Positions 16,721 to 25,838 of a stretch of 64,000 nucleotides of DNA are shown piece after piece; position 1 is the first letter of the stretch; every line of letters begins with the position of its first letter. The stretch is taken from NCBI RefSeq assembly GCF_040905785.1, contig NZ_JBBDQW010000045.1:60510-124509 (forward strand), in the 5' to 3' direction. The notes beneath the pieces were generated by a model. The model made no database searches. It had not been told where the DNA came from and saw nothing but the letters and a program-made list of their open reading frames with translations. This stretch comes from Tistlia sp040905785. GTDB lineage: Bacteria; Pseudomonadota; Alphaproteobacteria; Kiloniellales; DSM-21159. The translations under genes and the position numbers were made by a program.

Positions 16721-17790
16721 GCCAACGCCTCCCCGAGGGCGGCGAGCGCGGCCGCCCGGTCGAAGGGCTCGGGCGCCCGCAGGCAGGCCGCGGCGCGCGA
16801 CGCGCGCGCCCGCGCCGCTTCGCCCAGCAGACCGCTCGCCTCGATCGCCGCGCGCCGCTCGGCGACCGAGCCGTGACAGACCAGCACGCAGTCGCAGCCG
16901 GCCGCCACCGAGGCGGCGGCGCGCTCCGGCAGGCTGCCCTCGAGCGCCTCCATGAAGAGGTCGTCGGACATCAGCAGGCCGTCGAAGCCGATCTCCTGCC
17001 GGATCAGCCGCTCGAGCGCGACCGGCGAGGTCGTCACCGGGCGCTCGGCGTCGATCGCGGCGAAGACGATGTGGGCGGTCATGCCGAGCGGCTGGTCGGC
17101 GAGCGCGCGGAAGGGCGCGAGGTCGGTCGCGCGCAGCGTCTCCAGGTCGGTCTCGACGCGCGGCAGCTCGAGGTGGCTGTCGGCGGTCGCCCGGCCGTGG
17201 CCCGGCAGGTGCTTGACGACCGGCAGCACGCCGCCGGCCAGCAGGGCCTCGCAGGCGGCGCGGCCGAGGGCGGCGACCGCCGCCGGGTCGCTGCCGTAGG
17301 CGCGGTCGCCGATCACGCCGTGGCCCTCGGGCAGGCGCAGGTCGAGGCAGGGCAGGCAGTCGACGTCGATGCCGAGCTCGGCGAGCTCGGCCGCGATCAG
17401 CCGCACGTTGAGGCGCAGCAGCTCGAGCGCGCGGCCGGGGTCGCGGCCGTGGAGCTCGGCGAAGCGCTCGGCCGGCGGCGCCTGGCGCCAGTGCGGCGGC
17501 TTCAGGCGCTGGACCCGGCCGCCCTCCTGGTCGATCAGCACCGGCGCCTCCCGGCCGACCGCCTCGCGCAGCGCCGCGACCAGCGCCGCGACCTGCCCCG
17601 GCGAGTCGACGTTGCGGGCGAAGAGGATGAAGCCGAGCGGGTCGGACTCGGCGAAGAGCCGCCGCTCCTCGGCGGACAGACTCAGGCCCTCGCAGCCGAC
17701 GATCGTCGCCGTCGTGCGCGCGCCGTACCAGGCGCGCCCGCCGCCGCTCGCGCTCTCGCTCGTGCCTCTCGTCCGGGCGCGCTCGGCCAC
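16717..17790 (-). CDS. nagZ: Beta-N-acetylhexosaminidase NagZ
   Basis: 357 residues from GTG 17790, just past the end of the SPOR gene. Family 3 hydrolase signature KHLPGHGRATADSHLELP (193-210) includes the mobile-loop D204 and H206, and the nucleophile Asp is D276 in LLMSDDLFM. ILFARN and IDQEGGRVQRL earlier in the chain are typical of NagZ. It removes GlcNAc from anhydromuropeptides in the cytoplasm during cell-wall recycling. Other GTGs just upstream (17796 frame) would change the start by only two residues. The operon link to the SPOR protein fits a wall-related role. Confidence 0.92.
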   Translation of the reverse strand: MAERARTRGTSESASGGGRAWYGARTTATIVGCEGLSLSAEERRLFAESDPLGFILFARNVDSPGQVAALVAALREAVGREAPVLIDQEGGRVQRLKPPHWRQAPPAERFAELHGRDPGRALELLRLNVRLIAAELAELGIDVDCLPCLDLRLPEGHGVIGDRAYGSDPAAVAALGRAACEALLAGGVLPVVKHLPGHGRATADSHLELPRVETDLETLRATDLAPFRALADQPLGMTAHIVFAAIDAERPVTTSPVALERLIRQEIGFDGLLMSDDLFMEALEGSLPERAAASVAAGCDCVLVCHGSVAERRAAIEASGLLGEAARARASRAAACLRAPEPFDRAAALAALGEALA

Positions 17791-17792
17791 GG

Positions 17793-18926
17793 CTACCTCT
17801 GCTTGGCGATGCAGTCCTGACCGGCCGCCTTGAGCTGCGCGCAGAGATCCCGGGCCGTGGCCCGGTTCGGCAGCGGCCCGGTCTGGATGCGATAGTAGAC
17901 GCCCTGGGCGCCGAGGTCGGCGCGCTCCAGCTGCAGCGGCATGGCGCCCAGCAGGGCCTCGTTGGCGCGCTGGATGCGCGACCACTCCTGCCGGGCCGCC
18001 GCCTCCTGGCGCAGCGCCGCGAGCTGGATCACCCAGCTGCCCGGCTCGACCGGGCCCGCCGCGGGTGCCGGGGCCGGCGCGGCCTCGGGCGACTCGGCCG
18101 GGGGCGTCGCGGCTTCGGACGTGGCCGTCTCGGAGGTGGCCGTCTCGGCCGTGACGGTCTCGGACGGGGCCGTCTCAGGCCGGGCGGCCTCGGGCGTGGC
18201 GGCCGGTTCCGGCTGCGCGGGCGCCTCCTCGGCGGTGACGCTGGTCTCGGCCGGCGCCTCGGCGACCGGCTCGGGCGCGACCACCGGCTGCTCGGCGACC
18301 TGCTGCTCGGCAAGCGGCGTCTCGCTCGGGTCGGGCTGCTCGGTCGCGCGCTCCTCCGAAGCCGAGGTCTCGCTCTCCGCTGGTTGCGGCAGGTCCGGCA
18401 GGCCCGACGGGTCGTCCTGCGCGGCCGGCGCGTCGGCGGCGGTCTCCGGCACGGGCTCGCCGGGCGGTTCCGGCGCCTGGACCTCGACCGGCGCGGGCGG
18501 CACTTCGACCGGCTCTTCCGGCGGCGGCAGCAGGCTCTCGACCCGGTTGCCGCCCGTGTCGCCCTCGGTCCGGTTGAGCACGGTCGAGTCGGTGTAGGGC
18601 ACCTCCAGGCCGCCGGGCTCGGCCGGCTTCTCCTTGATCGGCCCGCTCGGCGCCTGGACCACCGGCAGGTGCTCCGGCTCGACCTCGCCGACGCCCCACT
18701 CGTAGGCGTACCAGACGATCCCGGCGAAGGCGGCGAGCGCGAAGAAGGCGATGACCAGGGGCAGCAGGCGGGAGCGGCGCGGCCCCTCCTCGGGATCGCC
18801 CCCGAAGCCCTGGTTCCCATAGCCCTGGCCCGCGAGGTCGCTGCCGGCGGCGCCGCGGCGCCCCTTCAGGTAGTCGGGGCCGAGGTCGCCGGTCATCTCG
18901 TTCTGCCTGATTCGGTCGGAGGGCAT
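17793..18926 (-). CDS. SPOR domain-containing membrane protein
   Basis: 377 residues from ATG 18926; its first base is shared with the argS stop. A cytoplasmic N-terminus of about 50 residues is followed by one membrane segment (about 53-75). Then comes a long periplasmic linker rich in Pro, Glu and Ala (about 80-290) with several near-repeats of the SETATSEA type, and finally a SPOR domain (about 298-375, starting SWVIQLAALRQEAAARQ). SPOR domains bind denuded glycan at the division septum. In this gene order the protein is a usual companion of argS and nagZ. The linker length probably spans the periplasm. Confidence 0.88.
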   Translation of the reverse strand: MPSDRIRQNEMTGDLGPDYLKGRRGAAGSDLAGQGYGNQGFGGDPEEGPRRSRLLPLVIAFFALAAFAGIVWYAYEWGVGEVEPEHLPVVQAPSGPIKEKPAEPGGLEVPYTDSTVLNRTEGDTGGNRVESLLPPPEEPVEVPPAPVEVQAPEPPGEPVPETAADAPAAQDDPSGLPDLPQPAESETSASEERATEQPDPSETPLAEQQVAEQPVVAPEPVAEAPAETSVTAEEAPAQPEPAATPEAARPETAPSETVTAETATSETATSEAATPPAESPEAAPAPAPAAGPVEPGSWVIQLAALRQEAAARQEWSRIQRANEALLGAMPLQLERADLGAQGVYYRIQTGPLPNRATARDLCAQLKAAGQDCIAKQR

Positions 18927-20680
18927 CAGCGCATTTCCTCGAGCGGCTCGACTCCGAAGATCCGGAGGCCCGAGGCGATCACCAGGGCGACCGCCCGGAG
19001 CAGCGCGAGCCGGGCGGCGGTCAGCTCGGCGTCGTCGGCGACCAGGAAGCGCAGACTGGTCTCGTCCTTGCCCTTGGTCCAGAGGCCGTGGAAGGCCGCC
19101 GCCACGTCGTTGAGGTAGAAGGCGATGCGGTGCGGTTCGTAGGCTTCGGCCGCCGACTCGACCAGGCGCGGCCACCCGGCAAGCAGCTTGATCAGACCAA
19201 GCTCATGCGAGTCGGTCAAGCGATGCAGGGGGCCGCGGGCCAGGGATTCCGCGGACTGCTGCAGGTCCGGAAAGGCCTGGGCGGCGTGGCGCAGCACCGA
19301 GTGCGCGCGGGCATGGGCGTACTGGACGTAGAAGACCGGATTGTCCTTCGACTGCTCCAGGACCTTGGCCAGGTCGAAGTCGAGCGGCGCGTCGTGCTTG
19401 CGGGTCAGCATGATGAAGCGCAGCACGTCCTTGCCGACCTCCTCGGTCACCTCGGAGAGGGTGACGAAGGTGCCGGCGCGCTTCGACATCTTCACCTCGA
19501 CGCCGCCGCGGGACAGCTTGACCAGCTGGCAGAGCACGATGTGCAGGCGCGCGTCGCCCTCGCTGAGCGCCTGGACCGCGGCCTGCATGCGCTTGATGTA
19601 GCCGCCGTGGTCGGCGCCCCAGACGTCGATCTGCGTCGCGAAGCCGCGCCGGAACTTGTCCAGGTGGTAGGCCATGTCGTTGGCGAAGTAGGTCCAGGAG
19701 CCGTCGGACTTCTTCAGCGGCCGATCGACGTCGTCGCCGAAGTCGGTGGCCCGGAACAGCGTCTGCGGCCGCGGCTCCCAGTCCTCGGGGGTCTTGCCCT
19801 TGGGCGGCTCGAGGGTGCCGACGTAGAGCAGGCCGCGCCGCTCCAGGTTCTCGAAGACCGCCTCGACGGCGCCCTTCTCGACCAGGGCGCGCTCCGAGGC
19901 AAAGACCGACTGCTCGACACCGATCGCCGCCAGGTCCTGGCGGATCCGCGCCATCATCCGCTCGATGGCGAAGGCCCGCACCGGCGCCAGCCAGTCGGCC
20001 TCCTCGCGGCCGAGCCAGCGGTCGCCGTCGCGCTCGGCCAGCGCCCGGCCGACCTCCTTCAGGTACTCGCCCGGATAGAGGCCGGCGGGAATCGCCTCGA
20101 TCGCCTCGCCCAGGGCCTCGCGGTAGCGCAGGTGCGCGGTCCGCGCGAGGACGTCGACCTGGTTGCCGGCGTCGTTGATGTAGTACTCCCGGGTGACGTC
20201 GAAGCCGGCCTTGGCGAGCAGCCCCGCCAGCGCGTCGCCGACCACGGCGCCGCGCGCGTGGCCGACGGTCAGCGGCCCGGTCGGGTTCGCCGAGACGTAC
20301 TCGACGTTGACCTTGCGGCCCGCGCCGAGGGCGCTCTCGCCGAAAGCCTCGCCGGCCTCAAGGATGGTCGCCAGCTGGCCCTGCCACAGCGGGTCCTCCA
20401 GGCGCCAGTTGACGAAGCCCGGGCCGGCGACCGCCAGGTCGACGACGCCGCGCTCGCGCGCCAGGCGCTCGACCAGCAGCCCGGCCAGGTCGCGCGGCTT
20501 CAGCCCGGCCGGCTTGGCCAGTACCATGGCGGCGTTGGTCGACATATCGCCATGCGCCGGATCGCGCGGCGGCTCGACCGTGACGCGCGTCAGGTCGAGT
20601 CCCGCCGGCAGCGCGCCTTCGGCGGCCAGAGCCTTAAGCATCGACTCAATTCGTACCTGAAAGTCTTTGAAAATGTTCAT
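18926..20680 (-). CDS. argS: Arginyl-tRNA synthetase
   Basis: 584 residues. The ArgRS N-terminal domain (EPPRDPAHGDMSTNAAMVLA), the class I HIGH-type signature SANPTGPLTVGHARGAVVGD (HARG at 141-144), and VKMSKRAGTFVTL near residue 400 are present. The C-terminal DALR anticodon-binding domain is recognisable from YVQYAHARAHSVLRH onward. It charges tRNA-Arg. It starts an operon that continues into the SPOR protein, nagZ and scpAB. The start region is unusually AT-rich for this genome. Confidence 0.95.
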   Translation of the reverse strand: MNIFKDFQVRIESMLKALAAEGALPAGLDLTRVTVEPPRDPAHGDMSTNAAMVLAKPAGLKPRDLAGLLVERLARERGVVDLAVAGPGFVNWRLEDPLWQGQLATILEAGEAFGESALGAGRKVNVEYVSANPTGPLTVGHARGAVVGDALAGLLAKAGFDVTREYYINDAGNQVDVLARTAHLRYREALGEAIEAIPAGLYPGEYLKEVGRALAERDGDRWLGREEADWLAPVRAFAIERMMARIRQDLAAIGVEQSVFASERALVEKGAVEAVFENLERRGLLYVGTLEPPKGKTPEDWEPRPQTLFRATDFGDDVDRPLKKSDGSWTYFANDMAYHLDKFRRGFATQIDVWGADHGGYIKRMQAAVQALSEGDARLHIVLCQLVKLSRGGVEVKMSKRAGTFVTLSEVTEEVGKDVLRFIMLTRKHDAPLDFDLAKVLEQSKDNPVFYVQYAHARAHSVLRHAAQAFPDLQQSAESLARGPLHRLTDSHELGLIKLLAGWPRLVESAAEAYEPHRIAFYLNDVAAAFHGLWTKGKDETSLRFLVADDAELTAARLALLRAVALVIASGLRIFGVEPLEEMR

Positions 20681-20717
20681 TTTTCTTCTTGAAGATTACC
20701 GTCTGCCTGATGAGCGC

Positions 20718-20810
20718 TTCATGGTTCGACAGGCTCACCATGAAGCGACGGAACTGTAGGCGCCAACCCTCGGGCCGGGCGTCACCCTGAGCCTGTCGAA
20801 GGGCGAAGCT
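20718..20810. repeat. Dispersed palindromic repeat (GGTTCGACAGGCTCACC type), two copies
   Basis: Around 20718-20745 the palindromic string CTTCATGGTTCGACAGG, continuing CTCACCATGAAG, can fold on itself. A second, diverged copy (CACCCTGAGCCTGTCGAAGG) lies at about 20783-20805. The same family recurs at 36352-36560. It occupies the space between argS and dgt and has no coding potential. Confidence 0.7.
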
Positions 20811-20828
20811 CGGCAGGGCACCTGCCGC

Positions 20829-22040
20829 CTACAGGCGCGAATAGGGGTCGAAGAGCTTCTCGTGGGCCTCCAGGGCGTAGCGGTCGGTCATGCCGGCGAT
20901 GTAGTCGGCGACGACCCGGGCGCGGCCCTGCCGGCCCGCCTGCCCGGCCGCGCCACCGGCGGCCGCCTCGGCCTCGGCGACCGCGGCCTGCCAGGCGTCC
21001 GGCAGGCAGTCCGGGCGCTCCAGGTAGAGCGCGAAGAGCTCGCCCACGACCCGCTCGGCCTTCTGGGTCATGCGGTTGACCTTGTAGTGCCGGTAGACCC
21101 GCTCGTACAGCAGCCGGCGCAGGGCGCGCTCCTTCTGCCGCATGTCCTCCGAGAAGGCAACCACCGGCCGGCCCAGGGCGCGCACCGCCGCCGCGCTGTC
21201 GGGGGCCGCCTCGGCGAGGCGCCGGCGCGTCTCGCGCAGCAGGTCGTCGACCATCAGGCCGATCAGCCGGCGCACCGTCTCGTGGATCAGCCGGCCGCGC
21301 TCGAGCGCCGGGTAGGCGCCCTCGACCTCCTCCAGGACCGCGCCGACCAGCGGCACCGCGCGCAGCTCCTCGATCTCCAGCAGGCCGGCGCGCAGGCCGT
21401 CGTCGATGTCGTGGTTGTTGTAGGCGATGTCGTCGGCCAGCGCCGCGACCTGCGCCTCGGCCGAGGCGTGGCCGGCGAGCTCCAGGTCGAAGGCCTCGCA
21501 GAAGCGCGCCAGGCTGTCGCGCGGCGCGCTCAGCGGCCCGTTGTGCTTGGCCAGGCCCTCCAGGGTCTCCCAGGTCAGGTTGAGGCCGTCGAACTCGGCG
21601 TAGCGCGCCTCCAGCCTGGTCACGACGCGGAATGCCTGCTCGTTGTGGTCGAAGCCGCCGAGCTCGCGCATCGCCTCGCGCAGCGAGCGCTCGCCGGCGT
21701 GGCCGAAGGGCGTATGGCCGAGGTCGTGGGCCAGCGCCAGCGCCTCGGCGAGGTCCTCGTCGAGGCCGAGGGCGCGCGCCAGCGAGCGGGCGATCTGGGC
21801 GACCTCCAGCGAGTGCGTCAGGCGCGTGCGGTAGTAGTCGCCCTCGTGGTAGACGAAGACCTGGGTCTTGTACTGCAGCTTGCGGAAGGCGCCGGCGTGG
21901 ACGATGCGGTCGCGGTCGCGCTGGAAGGCGCTGCGCGTCGCGCTCTCGGCCTCGCGGTGCAGCCGGCCGCGGCTGTCCTCCGGCCGGCAGGCATAGGGCG
22001 CCCGGCCGCGCGGCGCGTGGGGAGAGCTGGTCTGGACCAT
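20829..22040 (-). CDS. dgt: Deoxyguanosinetriphosphate triphosphohydrolase-like HD protein
   Basis: 403 residues from ATG 22040. The HD phosphohydrolase metal site is clear: RLTHSLEVAQIARSLARALG (H76) and HDLGHTPFGHAGE (H105-D106, H110). The conserved DDIAYNNHDIDDG follows further on. Proteins of this length in alphaproteobacteria are dGTPase-like and convert dNTPs to nucleosides and triphosphate. It is divergent from erpA with 116 bp between start codons. The longer in-frame start at 22121 is rejected because it adds Arg-rich sequence reaching into the erpA promoter. Confidence 0.9.
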   Translation of the reverse strand: MVQTSSPHAPRGRAPYACRPEDSRGRLHREAESATRSAFQRDRDRIVHAGAFRKLQYKTQVFVYHEGDYYRTRLTHSLEVAQIARSLARALGLDEDLAEALALAHDLGHTPFGHAGERSLREAMRELGGFDHNEQAFRVVTRLEARYAEFDGLNLTWETLEGLAKHNGPLSAPRDSLARFCEAFDLELAGHASAEAQVAALADDIAYNNHDIDDGLRAGLLEIEELRAVPLVGAVLEEVEGAYPALERGRLIHETVRRLIGLMVDDLLRETRRRLAEAAPDSAAAVRALGRPVVAFSEDMRQKERALRRLLYERVYRHYKVNRMTQKAERVVGELFALYLERPDCLPDAWQAAVAEAEAAAGGAAGQAGRQGRARVVADYIAGMTDRYALEAHEKLFDPYSRL

Positions 22041-22156
22041 GGTGCCCGCCTTGTAGCAGAGCCGGCGGGGCGGAACCCATGGCAAATGGGCGCCCCCCTT
22101 CCGGCGAAGGCCTCGCTGCACTACATTCGGATGTGCAGAACGAGGGACCAGCGACC

Positions 22157-22501
22157 ATGAGCACGATCGAGAGCCTCGAGGACTTCGGCATCACCGAGAA
22201 CGCCGCCCGGCGCATCGCCAATCTGGCCGCCCAGGAAGGCGGCCGGCCGATGCTGCGCATCTCGGTTTCCGGCGGCGGCTGCTCGGGCTTCCAGTACGGC
22301 TTCGACTTCGACGAGACGACCGGCGAGGACGACCGCCTGTTCGAGCGCGGCGGCGCCCGGGTCGTGATCGACGAGGTCTCGCTGGAACTGCTCAAGGGCA
22401 GCGAGATCGACTTCGTCGAGGACCTGATGGGCGCCTACTTTAAAGTCCAGAACCCCAACGCCTCCTCCTCCTGCGGCTGCGGCTCCTCCTTCGCGATCTG
22501 A
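22157..22501 (+). CDS. erpA: Iron-sulfur cluster insertion protein ErpA
   Basis: 114 residues from ATG 22157. A-type carrier signature: C42 in VSGGGCSGFQYGF and C106/C108 in SSSCGCGSSF. These three cysteines hold a transient Fe-S cluster for transfer to apo-proteins. The length and the GITENAARRIANLAA start match ErpA of alphaproteobacteria. The upstream frame stays open but runs antisense to dgt, so the ATG at 22157 is used. Divergent dgt-erpA pairs are common in this class. Confidence 0.92.
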   Translation: MSTIESLEDFGITENAARRIANLAAQEGGRPMLRISVSGGGCSGFQYGFDFDETTGEDDRLFERGGARVVIDEVSLELLKGSEIDFVEDLMGAYFKVQNPNASSSCGCGSSFAI

Positions 22502-22591
22502 AGTGGCGCTTTCGCCGTCCCGGCTTCCCCGCTAAGAATCGGGCCGCGCCGAAACCGGCGCGGGAGCGACGAGCAGGGGAAGGCAGGACCG

Positions 22592-22978
22592 ATGGACGAC
22601 CGCTACGCCGCCATGGCGGCAGTGCTGCAGGACTACTTCGACGGCCTCTACAATGGCGACACCGAGCTGCTGGCCCGGGTCTTCCACCCGCAGGCGCGCT
22701 ACGCCTGCGCGACCGACTGCCCCGGCGGCGGGCCGCTCGTGCACCTGGGCATGGAGGAATACCTGCCGATCGTCCGCGAGCGCGTCGCGCCGGCCAGCCG
22801 CCAGGAGACGCGCCGGGACCAGATCGTCTCGATCGAGTTCGCCGGACCGGTCACGGCGCTCGCCCGCGTGCACTGCGCGATCGGGCCGAAGTACTTCACC
22901 GACCTCCTGACCTTCATCTTCGTCGAGGACCGCTGGCAGATCATCTCCAAGGTCTTCCACTACGACCTGCTGGAGTAG
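22592..22978 (+). CDS. NTF2-like / putative lumazine-binding family protein
   Basis: 128 residues with the small alpha+beta cone pattern. It starts YAAMAAVLQDYFDGLYNGD, continues LLARVFHPQARY, and ends in a beta sheet (FAGPVTALARVHCAIGPKYF, LLTFIFVEDRWQIISKVFHY). This matches the NTF2-like superfamily, nearest to the putative lumazine-binding group. Substrate and reaction are unknown. The 3' end overlaps the convergent flavin-type gene by 19 bp. Confidence 0.78.
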   Translation: MDDRYAAMAAVLQDYFDGLYNGDTELLARVFHPQARYACATDCPGGGPLVHLGMEEYLPIVRERVAPASRQETRRDQIVSIEFAGPVTALARVHCAIGPKYFTDLLTFIFVEDRWQIISKVFHYDLLE

Positions 22979-23955
22979 CCCTCGTCCCAGGCGCCGGTCG
23001 CCGCAAGTTGCGGCGCCTCGACGGCGGGCGTCCAGCGCGCCGGCAGGCCCTGCCCGATCCACAGCCCCTGCCCGACCCGGAAGCGCAGCAGCCGCTCGGC
23101 GCCGGCGAAGCGCGCGATCTCGGGCTCGTCCCACAGCACCTCGGCGGTACCGGCGAGCAGCAGCAGGTCGCCGCTCGCGAAGACCGGCACCAGCAGCCCC
23201 GCGCGCGGCTCGACCGCAAGGTTGCCCAGGGTGTTGAAGGCGAAGTTGCCGCGGAAGTCCGGCAGCGTCACCAGGGAGCCGCCGTCCGCCGCATCGGTGA
23301 CCCGCAGGAAGCCGGGCCGGCCGCCGCGGTGCGAGACGTCGAGCCCTTCGCGCGGATCGCCGACCCCCGCGCGCGGCGCCGCCGAGGCGGTCGCGAGGAA
23401 GAGGGTATCGGCCGCCGCCAGCGCCGCGCGCGCCGCCACCGACAGGCTCGCGCCCTCGCGCCCGCCGTCGCGCGGCATCGCCGCCGGCGCGGCGAGCGGC
23501 TCGCGCACCTGGATGTACTGCGGGCAGTTGCCGAAGGCCTGCTCGACCGCGAGCGCGAAGCCGGCCGGCTCGCTCGCCAGGACCCGGCCGTTGGCCCGGT
23601 TGCGCCGCCGCGTCGCCAGCTCGATGCCGAGCAGCCCGAGCGGCGCCCCCGGCGCCAGCGCCAAGCCCAGCGCCGCCTCGCCGAGCGGCCGCGCCTCGAC
23701 GACCAGCCTCTGCGGGTCGGGCGACGACAGGAAGCCGGGGCGCCCGCTCGCCAGCGTCGCCCAAGGCTGGCCCTCGGCGTCGAGAGCGCCGACCAGCAGG
23801 AAGGGCAGCTGGGCGAAGAACAGGCGGTGCTGCTCGGTGAGGAAGCCGCGGATCATGCGCCGGCCCTGGCGCTCGGTGCGCTCGCGCACGCCGGCGCGGG
23901 CCTGGGCCGCCCGCTCGCCGGCATGAAAGGGGGAATCGCTCTCGATCACGTCCAT
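22960..23955 (-). CDS. Pyridoxamine 5'-phosphate oxidase-related FMN-binding protein
   Basis: 331 residues. Two split-barrel-like halves can be read. The first contains LTEQHRLFFAQLPFLLVGAL, DAEGQPWATLASGRPGFLSS and NCPQYIQVRE. The second contains DTLFLATASA, DVSHRGGRPGFLRVTD and FRGNFAFNTLGNLAVEPRAG. This pattern is typical of the PNPOx-related flavoproteins sometimes annotated beside GST genes. It probably binds FMN and reduces an unidentified substrate. The neighbouring GST and LysR genes suggest a detoxification context. Confidence 0.78.
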   Translation of the reverse strand: MDVIESDSPFHAGERAAQARAGVRERTERQGRRMIRGFLTEQHRLFFAQLPFLLVGALDAEGQPWATLASGRPGFLSSPDPQRLVVEARPLGEAALGLALAPGAPLGLLGIELATRRRNRANGRVLASEPAGFALAVEQAFGNCPQYIQVREPLAAPAAMPRDGGREGASLSVAARAALAAADTLFLATASAAPRAGVGDPREGLDVSHRGGRPGFLRVTDAADGGSLVTLPDFRGNFAFNTLGNLAVEPRAGLLVPVFASGDLLLLAGTAEVLWDEPEIARFAGAERLLRFRVGQGLWIGQGLPARWTPAVEAPQLAATGAWDEGYSSRS

Positions 23956-24049
23956 GGCGGTTCTCCTGGGGACAAACGAGCCCGGGCGTCCGGGGACATC
24001 GTGGACAGCTCCTCCACGCCGCGGCGACCAGCGATACAGAAGACCGCCC

Positions 24050-24721
24050 CTACGCCGGCACCGCCGAGCGCGGCATGGCGAGGAAGCCGGGCAGCGCCTC
24101 GATGCGCGCCAGCCACGCCCGGATTCGCGGGAAGGGCTCGAGCGGGATGCCGCCCTCGGGCGCGTGGGCCGTGTAGCCGTAGAACGCGAGGTCGGCGATG
24201 GTCGGCGCCTCGCCGGCGAGGAAGGCTGAGCCGCCGAGCTCCCGCTCCATGACGCCGAAGAGGTCGCGGCCGATCTGCCGAGCCTGCTCCAGGTCGCCGG
24301 GTCGCCCGAAGAGGGTGAGGATGCGGGCGCGGGCCGCGCCGTCGTTGAGCTGCCCCGCGGCGACCGAGAGCCAGCGCTGGACCCGCGCCGCCGCCAGTGG
24401 CTCGCGCGGCAGCCAGCGTCCGCTCGGGTCGTAGCGCCCGGCGAGATAGACGAGGATGGCGTTGCTGTCGGCCAGCACCAGCGGCTCGCCGCCCGGACCG
24501 GCGCCGTTCGGGTCTTCGATCACCGGGACCTGCCCGAAGGCGTTGATCGCCAGAAAGGCGGGGCGCTTCTGCGCGCCGCCGGCGAGGCCCATCGGGACGA
24601 TCTCGAGCGGCAGGCCGAGCAGCGAAAGGAACAGGCGCACGCGGTGGGCGTGGCCGGACAGGGCGAAGTCGTGCAACCGGATCGGCGAGAGCGTCCCGGC
24701 GACGTCGGTCTCTATGGCCAT
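24050..24721 (-). CDS. Glutathione S-transferase
   Basis: 223 residues from ATG 24721, preceded by GAGGAGGAC; an upstream start at 24769 is less likely. The thioredoxin-like half contains RLFLSLLGLPLEIVPMGL, INAFGQVPVIED and LADSNAILVYLAGRY, where the DSNAI pair binds glutathione. The alpha-helical half ends FLAGEAPTIADLAFYGY. It conjugates glutathione to electrophiles. It is divergent from a LysR regulator (start 24826), the classical arrangement for regulation of the transferase by that regulator. Confidence 0.85.
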   Translation of the reverse strand: MAIETDVAGTLSPIRLHDFALSGHAHRVRLFLSLLGLPLEIVPMGLAGGAQKRPAFLAINAFGQVPVIEDPNGAGPGGEPLVLADSNAILVYLAGRYDPSGRWLPREPLAAARVQRWLSVAAGQLNDGAARARILTLFGRPGDLEQARQIGRDLFGVMERELGGSAFLAGEAPTIADLAFYGYTAHAPEGGIPLEPFPRIRAWLARIEALPGFLAMPRSAVPA

Positions 24722-24802
24722 GGCGTCCTCCTCGTTGGCGGGTACGTCGATAGATGCGCCCTTCCCCACTCCGCTGGAATGGCGAGGATTGACAAGAGAC
24801 TG

Positions 24803-24817
24803 TTCCAGTCTGCGGAA
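24803..24817. promoter_or_regulatory. Candidate LysR binding site between GST and lysR
   Basis: TTCC (24803-24806) and GGAA (24814-24817) form an inverted repeat with 7 bases between. They lie in an AT-richer part of the 104-bp space between the divergent starts. A TTGACA hexamer at 24789-24794 could be a -35. Only position and symmetry support the call. Confidence 0.3.
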
Positions 24818-24825
24818 TAATTCCC

Positions 24826-25770
24826 ATGGACCGCCTGGACAGCCTGCGCATCTTCGTCGCGGTCGCCGAGCAGGCCGGCTTCGCTGCTGCAGCGCGCCGG
24901 CTCGGCCTGTCGCCGCCGGCGGTGACGCGGGCGGTCGCGGCCCTGGAGGCGCGGCTCGGCGCCCGGCTGCTGCACCGCACGACGCGCATCGTCCGGCCGA
25001 CCGAGGCGGGGCAGCGCTTCCTGGCCGACGTCCGGCGCATCATCGCCGAGCTGGAGGAGGCCGAAGCCTCGGCGGCCGGCGCCCAGAGCGATCCGCGCGG
25101 CACCCTGGCGGTGACCGCGCCGGTCCTGTTCGGCCGGCGGCACGTCGCCCCGCTGGTCTTCGCCTTCCGCCGGGCCTTCCCGGAGGTTTCGGTGCGCCTG
25201 CTGCTGCTCGACCGCGTGGTCGACCTGATCGAGGAGGGCCAGGACGTCGCGCTGCGCATCGCCGAGCTGCCGGATTCGGGGCTGAGCGCCCTGCGCGTCG
25301 GCACGCTGAGACCGCAGCTCGTCGCCTCGCCGGCCTATCTCGCCCGCTGCGGCCGCCCGCGCAGCCTGGACGACCTGGCGGATCACCAGGCGATCGTCTT
25401 CGACCGCGAGGGCATGGTGCGCGACTGGCTGTTCGGGAGTGGCGCCGGCCGCCGCTCGCTCCGGCCGACGGCGCCGCTCAGCGTCAACACGGCCGAGGTC
25501 GCGGTCGCCGCCGCAGTCGACGGGCAGGGCCTGGCCCGCGTGCTATCCTACCAGGCGGCCGCCGAGCTCGCCGACGGACGGCTCGAACTGGTGCTGCCGG
25601 AGCTGCAGACGACGGAGATCCCGGTGCACTTGGTCCATCCGGAGGGCCGCCGCGCCGGCGCCAGGCTGCGCGCCTTCCTCGACTTCGCGGTGCCGCGTCT
25701 GCGCGCCGAGCCGGTGCTGCAGGCCCCTACCGCGGGGCCGGACGCGCCGAAGGCCGACGCGCGGGGCTGA
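24826..25770 (+). CDS. LysR family transcriptional regulator
   Basis: 314 residues. The N-terminal winged helix-turn-helix is clear (MDRLDSLRIFVAVAEQAGFA, LSPPAVTRAVAALEARLG). The effector domain follows (RRHVAPLVFAFRRAFPEVSV, VDLIEEGQDVALRIAELPD), of the CrgA/DmlR-like type. It probably regulates the divergent GST gene and itself. The inducer is unknown. Confidence 0.9.
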   Translation: MDRLDSLRIFVAVAEQAGFAAAARRLGLSPPAVTRAVAALEARLGARLLHRTTRIVRPTEAGQRFLADVRRIIAELEEAEASAAGAQSDPRGTLAVTAPVLFGRRHVAPLVFAFRRAFPEVSVRLLLLDRVVDLIEEGQDVALRIAELPDSGLSALRVGTLRPQLVASPAYLARCGRPRSLDDLADHQAIVFDREGMVRDWLFGSGAGRRSLRPTAPLSVNTAEVAVAAAVDGQGLARVLSYQAAAELADGRLELVLPELQTTEIPVHLVHPEGRRAGARLRAFLDFAVPRLRAEPVLQAPTAGPDAPKADARG

Positions 25771-25838
25771 ACGGCGCCGCGCAATCGGCTAAGAAGGGCC
25801 CCGCTCCCGCCCGCCCGCGACCCGGAAAGACCATCCCC